Assembly (NCBI GenBank): GCA_012932865.1 | Contig: SAXG01000019.1 | Coordinates: 186,001 to 250,000, forward strand | DNA: 64,000 nucleotides | Reading direction: 5' to 3' | Source of the DNA: Amylostereum areolatum | Lineage: Eukaryota; Basidiomycota; Agaricomycetes; Russulales; Stereaceae | Shown here: positions 54,272 through 64,000 of the stretch, in pieces | How positions within the stretch are numbered: the first letter of the stretch is position 1 | Layout of the letters: every line of letters begins with the position of its first letter | Made by a program: the position numbers and the translations under genes | The notes under the pieces: generated by a model | The model's database searches: none | Seen by the model: the letters and a program-made list of their open reading frames with translations, nothing else | What the model was told of the DNA's origin: nothing

Positions 54272-56488
54272 ATGTCTGCCAGCACCCAACCCTCGTACAC
54301 TCCTTTCTTCACTGACGGCGTCGTACTTGCTCTCTCCATCGCCCTCGGGCTCGCTGTCTATGTGTACACTTCCTCGCGCCGCAAACAGCTCGCTCCTTAC
54401 CCTCCGGGCCCGCCTGGCAGGTTCATCATCGGCAATGCGCTGGATTTCGACGTCGGGAGGCCGTGGATCAAGTTTACGGAGTGGAAGGAGCAATACGGTG
54501 CGTGTTTCGTTCACGACGTGGCTGGCGGAACGGTCGTGGTCGTGGATGAGCTGACGATAATATGTTGCGCAGGGGATGTCGTTGGCTTGCGGGTACCGGG
54601 CATGAACATCGTCGCTCTCAACTCTCAGAAAGCAATCAACGACCTGCTGGACAGGCGCGCGAACAAGTATTCGGACCGCCCGCACTTCACCGTCGGATGT
54701 GAGATTCTGAAGCTCGAAAAGGTGCGTTCACGCGTTTTTCCTTACCATATCTCCACGAACTCAACCCCAACATCGACGCGGGCGCGCAGAGCATGACGAT
54801 GATGCCCTACGGCGCTGAGTGGAGATTGTGCCGCAAGGTTCAGAATACGGCGCTGAGCCAGACGGCCGTAAAACAGTATCACACCATGCAAGAGGACATC
54901 GCGACGCTCATGGCCAAAGAGTTCATCGACACCCCCGCGGACTTTTTCAACCTCGCGCGTCTGTGCGTGTTCTCTGCTTCTCTCAGCGTTTACGGAGTCT
55001 TAAAATTTTGTGTTGGTGGGGACCTTGATGCAGGTGCGCCGGCCGCATCGTGTTGTCGATCACGTATGGGCTATCGGTTAAGACCGTGGACAGCGAGGCC
55101 AGTCGAATGCGGACTTGGATTGAGTGTTTGTGGGTGCTGACATGGCGATCGTCATAGTACGTTACCCACGCGGACGAGACGATGCGCCTCGTCGGGGAGT
55201 CCATCACCCCTGGCGCGTACTTGGCTGATATGATCCCCACCCGTTCGTACCCTCTTTTCGTTTTAACTTTTCCGTGTATATTCCGCTGACGAAGGCTGTC
55301 TTCGTCTGATAGTAAAATACTTACCTTCCTGGGTTCCGTTCCAGAAACGCGCGGCTCATGCCGCGCGGATGGTGCTCAAGATGAACGACATGCCCTACGC
55401 GCATGCGAAGAAGAACATCGTATGTCTTCCGTGTGCAGATACAGGTGTGGTCTGACGGGGGTATTGATATGCAGGCTTCTGGCATGGCGGGTCCATCGCT
55501 CACGCGCGAGATACTCGCGGGCCTCTCTGGGGAGGAGAAGACGCCGGAAATGGACGAGCGTATGAAGTGGACGATGGGCGCCATGTATGGAGCGGGTGGA
55601 GAGACTGTGCGTTCTCTTCTATCCCCGCGTCTACGACGTCGCTTCTGACGGTATCGCTTGCAGACGTTCGCCACCGTACTTGTCTTCCTGATGGTTATGG
55701 CTCTCAACCCGGAGGCGCAGAAGAAGGCCCAGCAAGAGCTCGACGCGCACATCGGCACGGACAGGCTCCCGCTTTTGTCAGACCGTGGCGAAATGCCATA
55801 TATCGAGGCGTGTATCAAGGAGACGATGCGCTGGAATCCTGTCGTACCTCTTAGTATGTTTCTCGCCTTTATCTTCTTCCTGTCCACCAGATCTCTTCTT
55901 GTGAAAACCTTTTTGACGCTGCAGCTGCAGGCATTGCGCGTCGCACGGCTGAAGATGACATCTACGAAGGGTACTTCATCCCGAAGGGTACCGTCGTCAT
56001 GCCCAACTCATGGGCGATGGCCTTCGCGCCGGACGCAAAGTACCCTCCTCGCGAGTTCCACCCCGAGCGCTTCTTAGATCCAGAGACGCACACGCTTGAT
56101 CCCGGAGCGTATGTTTTTGGGTATGGGCGTCGGTGAGCCTTTTCCTTTCCCCATGTGCACGATCTTCGCTACTGACGGTGACGGGATGCGCGTAGAATTT
56201 GCCCTGGGCGTTACGTCGCCGAAAACTCTGTCTTCATCCTCCTGGCTACGATTCTCTCCGTGTTCGACGTCACGTCTCCTCCCGCGTCTGAAGGTCCGCT
56301 TGTGCCGGAGTTTGAGCCGAATCTCGTCAGGTACGTCCCCGTTGAAAAGCATTGTCATAGTTGGTCTGGAAGTACTAATGAGACGCGATGAATGTAGCTA
56401 TCCGAAGGATTTCAAAGTCACGATCAAGCCGCGCTCGAAGGATAAAGAGGAGATGGTGCGGAGAAGAGCGGCACAGTCCACTGTTTGA
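54272..56488 (+). CDS. Cytochrome P450 monooxygenase
   Basis: Membrane-anchored haem-thiolate oxygenase. ATG 54272 begins a short polar start followed by the TM anchor ([17 protein letters not shown]) and the hinge [17 protein letters not shown]. Exons then give [42 protein letters not shown] (C-helix W-x3-R), the I-helix region [10 protein letters not shown] with the following [11 protein letters not shown]-helix [10 protein letters not shown] (E-x2-R), [15 protein letters not shown], the PERF motif [10 protein letters not shown], and the haem loop FGYGRR split by an intron from ICPGRYVAE (Cys codon 56200-56202). Ends AAQSTV. It most resembles the O-methylsterigmatocystin-oxidoreductase-like CYPs common in basidiomycetes (from memory). 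A closely related P450 faces it at 62813-64000, with two esterases between. Confidence 0.92.
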
Positions 56489-57175
56489 GCGCAGATTGCT
56501 TTCGCGCGGGTTTTTATAACAGGGCTATTTTTATTTTTGATCGGGTTTCCGGGTAGAGGGAAAGCACAAATTTTAGGAATATTATATGTACTACCAGCGT
56601 GAGGACTTCGAGATAGAATGACTGTCTCTTATTCCCCGCCATGGTAGACGCTGCCGCGCGCTCAGACGCGTCTCGCCGAGATCAGGTGACCATGAGGTCG
56701 AGTCACGCGCCGCTGCGACACTGACGCCGTCTCACTGAGTCAGGACTGTCATCTCTGAATCCTCTGTAATTCCACCTCGAACTACCCTCGTAATCTGGAT
56801 ACGGTTTCCAGTCGCTCGCTCTCAGGAAAACAGGGCATGCCACCCGCATTCGCAACCTCCAAGCTCTATGCAGAGGACCTTTGACTTCGAGTCTTCGCGA
56901 TCAGACACCTTTCCAACGTCCTTGCCCTGCTCCATCGAGCAGTGCACAAGGTACACGGCCTCACGCGATGTTCTCGAAAGGTATATATTCTACTTTGTTC
57001 CCTCCGATCTTCCGCTAAATTACAATTTTATGGCATCATCGTCATCAATAGCTGCCGTTCAAGCCATCAGCCTCATTACAGCAGCCCACTTTGCGCGAAC
57101 GTTAAATGAAAGTGGTGGCAGTTGGTCATGGGACAGACCTCCTCAACACCCCCCAGGAACCCTCTACGCTCGATT
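56489..57175. other. Spacer upstream of the first carboxylesterase
   Basis: No gene is supported; a tatatattc motif at about 56983 is a possible promoter element. Confidence 0.4.
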
Positions 57176-59597
<2,422 letters not shown>

Positions 59598-60157
59598 ATG
59601 GATCTGGATTTGAAATGTGGGTATGTCGTATCGTGTTTCGTGGTACCAAATATTCACTGACCCAAGATTCATCATAGGTTCCGGGGATCAAGTCCAGTAG
59701 GGATGACCTGTACTGTAATAGTTGTCATCAGGACTAAGGCGGGGTGGGAATCAGATTTGGTTCCATATGGACCTATCACTTACTCCACCGCGATGGTCGG
59801 TCTCCCTTGCGTTCTTCCAGGCAAGCGCTTGCTGCGAACGAGCGGTCTGCGGGTACATCACGCGCTTGCATACTCACGCAATCTCTCGGGGGCTACGACA
59901 GGTGGTGTAGAGTACTTACTCTCGCTCCCGTCGATTCATCATTATTCTTACTCATGGCTGTCAATGGCGCTTGATGCGTATACAGCTCCTATGGTAAACA
60001 CCCTACTCATTTTCGCACCCACCAGACTCCGCATGCAACGGCGTCCATCTGAAACAGGGCGAGGCGAGTATACTGGTATCCGACGGGCAAGCTGTGCGGT
60101 ACAGGATATACAAGAGGGCCTCAAGAATGGCCATGGGTCGTCAACCAACAGGCAATA
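59598..60157. other. Spacer between the two carboxylesterases
   Basis: No gene seen. It separates tandem paralogues and should hold the terminator of one and the promoter of the next. Confidence 0.4.
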
Positions 60158-62555
60158 ATGATACCGCCTCGCCTCCTCACTCGCGCGTCGTTGCTTATTC
60201 TACTATCTGTTCTTCCTCGTGGTACAACGAAGACCGTTGATCTGGGTTATGCAACGTATCAGACGGACCTCAGTCTCGAAGCGGGCGTGACGAGCTTCCT
60301 CGGGATCCGTTACGCCGCGCCTCCCACAGGTTCGTCCGTCCTCGTCTTATCCGACTCGAGAACGATTTTCGCCGACCTTCTGTCCAGGAGAACTGCGTTT
60401 CCAGGCGCCGAAACCTCCCGTGAATGTGACGGGCGTGCAGAATGCGACGGCCCAGCCGGTGCAATGCATGCAGGACGGCAACTTCGGGGCAAACACCACC
60501 AGCCCCTTTCGGGCTCACTCCAAGCTCCCAACAACGCCTCCAGGAGCGATCACAGCCAACGCAAGCGAGGACTGTCTTTTCCTCAAGTGAGTTGTATGCA
60601 ATTACCGTCGTATTCACCAAGTCTGATCATTATTAAAATGTGGACGCAGCGTGCATGTTCCAACCGAACTCGACCCGAGCGATGAGAGTTCGAAGCTGCC
60701 GGTATTGGTTTGGATCCATGGAGGAGGGTGCGTTGTTGTTGTTTTCTCCGTCAAACTTGCATGCTCATGCTCACGCGAGGATAGGTATGACGCGGGTAGC
60801 GTCGCTGAATATTCGGGCCAGCTGCTTGTCAGCGAAGCCAACCTGGGAGTCGTGGTGGTTCAGATGCAGTACCGGCTTTCCGTGTTCGGTCTGTGACTCG
60901 TCTCTCCTTCCGGCTGAAGAAATCTCTGAGCGTTTTGTTGTTCTTCAGGCTTTTTGGCTGGTGAGAAGGTAAAGCAAGGCGGGGCACTCAACGCTGGACT
61001 GTGTACGTCTCCGTGAGGTCAAAGCTATATCCAAGCTGACCCTTCCCTCAGTGGACCAACAGTTCGCCCTGCAATGGGTCCAATCGCACGTAAGGTCTCA
61101 TTTCATCGCAATCCTTCCGTGTCCGCCTCACATACAAGTCGCATGGGCAGATCTCCAAATTCGGTGGCGATCCGACCAAGGTCACAATCTTGGGCGAGTC
61201 GGCGGGTGCGGGCTCGGTGCTGCAGCACTTCGTTGCGCATGGTGGCAAGACGGACCCGCCGTTGTTCCGTGCGGCGATGATGAGCTCTCCGTTCCTCCCA
61301 TTCCAGTATCCCTATAACGACCCCGTTTGGGAGGTAGGCGTGTCGAGCCCCATCGTTCTTCTACTCATTCATACTGATATACTCACGCACCGGACAGGCG
61401 ATTTACGATACTTTCGTCGCTGGAGTGAAGTAAGTGGAGTTTTTGTCTTTTGGATGAGATTGAGGACTGACTCGATGTCGACTAGCTGTACCGGGACCAA
61501 CGATACACTGGCTTGTCTGCGCTCGGCGGACGCCACCGCCCTTCAGACTCTCGACAGCACCATCACCTCCGCCAATTTCATGGGCGTCTACACCATGGTC
61601 CCAGTCATCGACGGGTCCTTCATTGTCGAGCGGCCCCTTGCGACGCTACAAAAGAAGCAGACCAACTCTGTGAGTCTTTTTCAAATTGTGCTCTCTTTCC
61701 ACACCGAGCTAATGTTCGGACAGGATGTTCTTCTCGTGGTGACGAACACGCACGAGGGCGACATTTTTACCAATCCGGCCGTGCTCGTAGCAGACAACTT
61801 TACGTTGGAAGAGTACGTCACACAGCTCTTCCCGCGGATGAGTGTGGAGCAGATCGAAGGGGCGGTGGGCTTGTATGAGGGCATTGCGGGGGTAACTACG
61901 GTACCGGAGCAGGCGGCACTGGTAATGGGTGAAAGTAAGTTTACTTTTCAATTGTCCTTAGGTTGCTGGTGGTGACAGGTCGCGCACAGGTATATTCGTA
62001 TGTCCTGGTTATGCTTCGCTCTCGGCGTTCCCAGCGGCAGCAGCCTGGAAGGTATGTGTGTGTACCCTGCGTTTCACACCTCTAATCATACTCCTTAGGC
62101 TGAATTCGCTATTCCTCCCGCCACTCACTCTGTAGACGTTCCTTTCTACTTCCCTGGGTTCGTCCTCAGATTGCTAATCATCTCTACTGTAAGTTCCTGC
62201 TTACACGGATGTGCCTTTAGAATTCTTGGAAACGCGCCTCCTTTCAACAACACTGGATTCGTACGCGCATTCCAACAGGCATTCCTAGCCACGGCGATGT
62301 CTCTCGATCCGAACGCCCACTTCGTTCAACCTGACATCACTCCAGAGTGGCCTGCTTGGCAGACAAGCACACGGGAGATGCTGTTCAACAGGACCGAGGC
62401 GGGAGAGCCAGTGGTGAAGACTGTCCGGACGAATGAGCAGCTTTCGAACAGATGCGCGTAAGTGTTCTTCAGTGGACGGATATAGTGGGCGGGTACTCAC
62501 GAGAACCGTTATGCACAGGTTCTGGAACAGTTTGGGAGAAGTGAACTCACAATGA
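60158..62555 (+). CDS. Secreted type-B carboxylesterase/lipase, copy 2
   Basis: Tandem paralogue of 57176-59597 with the same exon layout. ATG 60158 begins MIPPRLLTRASLLILLSVLP, a signal peptide. Then KTVDLGYATYQTDLSL, FLGIRYAAPPTG, an exon with LRFQAPKPPVNVTG and SEDCLFLK, LVLVWIHGGG-type (VLVWIHGG), QMQYRLSVFG, LAGEKVKQGGALNAGL, VDQQFALQWVQSH, FGGDPTKVTILG and a canonical elbow GESAGAGS (Ser 61199-61201). Then [58 protein letters not shown]-type sequence, FAIPPATHSVDVPFYFPG and FLATAMSLDPNAH, ending FWNSLGEVNSQ (stop 62553-62555). Unlike copy 1 it keeps the usual Glu before the Ser. Confidence 0.85.
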
Positions 62556-62812
62556 ACGACCTAGACATGTGTTCACCTTCGAGCTATGAGCGCTATGAGC
62601 GCTATGAGCGGTAACCCTGTGACCTACAGAACAGTCGCAATTGAATCCATCTTTGACCTGCTGTTCATACATTCTATGTCAATCGTGAAAACAGAGAAGG
62701 CGACGAAATCTATTCGCATGGGTAAGCAAGTGAGTGTGAGATTAAATAAAGAGCGTGAGGTAGGTAGTGCGCGGGAGCCTGTATTATAAACACTCAGAAG
62801 CTACGGGATCCT

Positions 62813-64000
62813 TCAAATCGTGCTCTTAGAAGCCTTCTTGTACACCATCTCCACCTTATCCGCTGACCGTGGTTCTATCGTGAGTTTGAAAGGCTTGAGA
62901 AAACTGTCCGAATCCGCGCATCAGGACATGGGTGGCAGCGAGACGAAAAACCCCTACCTGACAGTGTTCGCCGCCCACTCAGGGACGAGCGGACCTTCCG
63001 AAGCAGGCGGTGGTGAGACTTTGAAGACGGAAAGGATGGTGACCACGAGGATGAAAGTCGAGTTTTCCGCGAGGTATCGCCCTGGGCAAACCCTAACCGA
63101 CCTTGTCAGCGACGAGGAGAAAGCGAGCGGTGGAGATATGGTGAACGTACCGACGGCCGTATCCAAACGTGTAGAAGGCCGGATCGATGGTGGTGTCCTC
63201 GGGGTCGAGGAAGCGCTCCGGAATAAACTCGCGTGGAGGATACTTCGCGTTCGGCGCGAACGCCATCGGCCTGATCATATGCCTCAATCAGAACAGAACG
63301 CGTGAGCTAACCGAAACAGCGCGCACCAAGTGTTCGGCATGAGAATAGTGCCCTTGGGAATGAAGTAGCCCTCGTAGACATCGTCCTGTGCGGCGCAGTG
63401 AGGAATACCTAGATCGCACGTCGTGAGTTCAATGGCAGAAGATAGACCATGATGACGTACCAAGGGGAACGATTGGGTTCCAACGCAGGGTCTCCTTGAT
63501 GCATGCCTCGACGTAGGGCATGGTGCCGCGGTCGGCAATGACAGGGAGACGGTTGCCAATGTGGGCGTCGAGCTCCGCTTGGGCTTTAGTTTGTTTATCT
63601 GGATGGAGTGCCATGACCAGGAGAAAGTTAAGAACCAACGCGAACGTCTGTTTGATATGAATCAGAGACTCGAAAGTCGTATAGGCGCAGACGAAGAAAA
63701 GAGCGTGCACAAACCGTTTCGCCACCGGCAGCATACAATGCACCTTTGGAGATCGGATGAGCAAGGCGACGGAGAGCCCGATGCAGAAGGTAACGTACCG
63801 AGACTCCACTCCACACGTTCCTCGAACTCTGCATTGTTGTTCTCCTCCGACAGATTGGTAAAGACATCCCGGGTAAGCGAAGGCCTCGCCTCGCCTGAAG
63901 CCTATGTACAGACCACCGCGATCAGACGAGGCATACAATGGATTCGAAAGCGCGACGCACGAGGTTGCTCTTCGCTTCGTTGAAAGGAAAGCTGTTCAAT
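62813..64000 (-). CDS. Cytochrome P450 monooxygenase, 5'-truncated by the window edge
   Basis: Minus-strand relative of the P450 at 54272-56488. From the right edge: NSFPFNEAKSNLVRRAFES, an exon with SGEARPSLTRDVFTNLSEE, ALYAAGGET (I-helix A-G-G-x-T), TFALVLNFLLVMALHPDKQ, LDAHIGNRLPVIADRGTMPY, K-helix [59 protein letters not shown] split by an intron from ICPGRYLAENSTF (haem Cys), [13 protein letters not shown], then a last exon FLKPFKLTIEPRSADK ending KASKSTI (stop 62813-62815). The N-terminal anchor and C-helix are beyond 64000. Convergent with the second esterase, 257 bp apart. Confidence 0.88.

Overview
The window looks like nuclear DNA of a filamentous basidiomycete, most likely a wood-decay Agaricomycete (Polyporales-like; inferred). 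Genes are split by many 50-65 nt GT-AG introns with CTNAC-type branch points. The gene families fit that group: expanded sedolisins, F-box and BTB/POZ proteins, orphan multi-TM proteins, CYP450s, type-B carboxylesterases, and a KDZ transposon with a TET/JBP oxygenase. Gene models were spliced by eye.

Region by region: (1) 0-10 kb is a tandem array of sedolisin (S53) proteases: a 5'-partial copy with one frameshift, an intact 561-aa copy, and a dead third copy whose two remnants flank an MFS transporter gene. A tRNA-Gly-like pol III unit without an anticodon arm lies between the first two. (2) 10-13 kb holds a multi-TM orphan gene and a 3' fragment of a relative. (3) 13.5-29 kb is a threefold segmental duplication of a two-gene unit, an intronless F-box gene plus a gene for an acidic protein; unit 2 is intact, the acidic gene of unit 1 is frame-broken, and the F-box gene of unit 3 is dead. 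(4) 29-38 kb holds BTB/POZ genes. One is interrupted by a 753-bp element with 251-bp, almost perfect terminal inverted repeats and a TA target duplication. A second multi-TM gene and an intact BTB gene follow. (5) 38.3-39.8 kb is a homeodomain gene.

(6) 40.03-50.45 kb is the highlight: a 10.4-kb KDZ-type DNA transposon. It is bounded by a 10-bp direct repeat, degenerate terminal inverted repeats and CpG-rich subterminal arrays of a CGCCATGGCG palindrome in mirror-image order. It carries four genes: a GRF-like zinc-finger protein (+), a bHLH transcription factor (-), a TET/JBP-type Fe(II)/2-oxoglutarate dioxygenase (+) and a CxC6-KDZ transposase (-). Each end supplies a TATA promoter for the gene next to it. 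The pairing of KDZ transposons with TET/JBP genes in mushrooms is known; the complete boundaries, the bHLH and zinc-finger cargo and the palindrome arrays are what deserve attention.

(7) 52-53.7 kb is a third multi-TM gene. (8) 54.2-64 kb is a small oxidation/hydrolysis cluster: P450 (+), two secreted carboxylesterases (+,+) and a second P450 (-) running off the right edge. No rRNA gene, complete tRNA gene or CRISPR array was seen.
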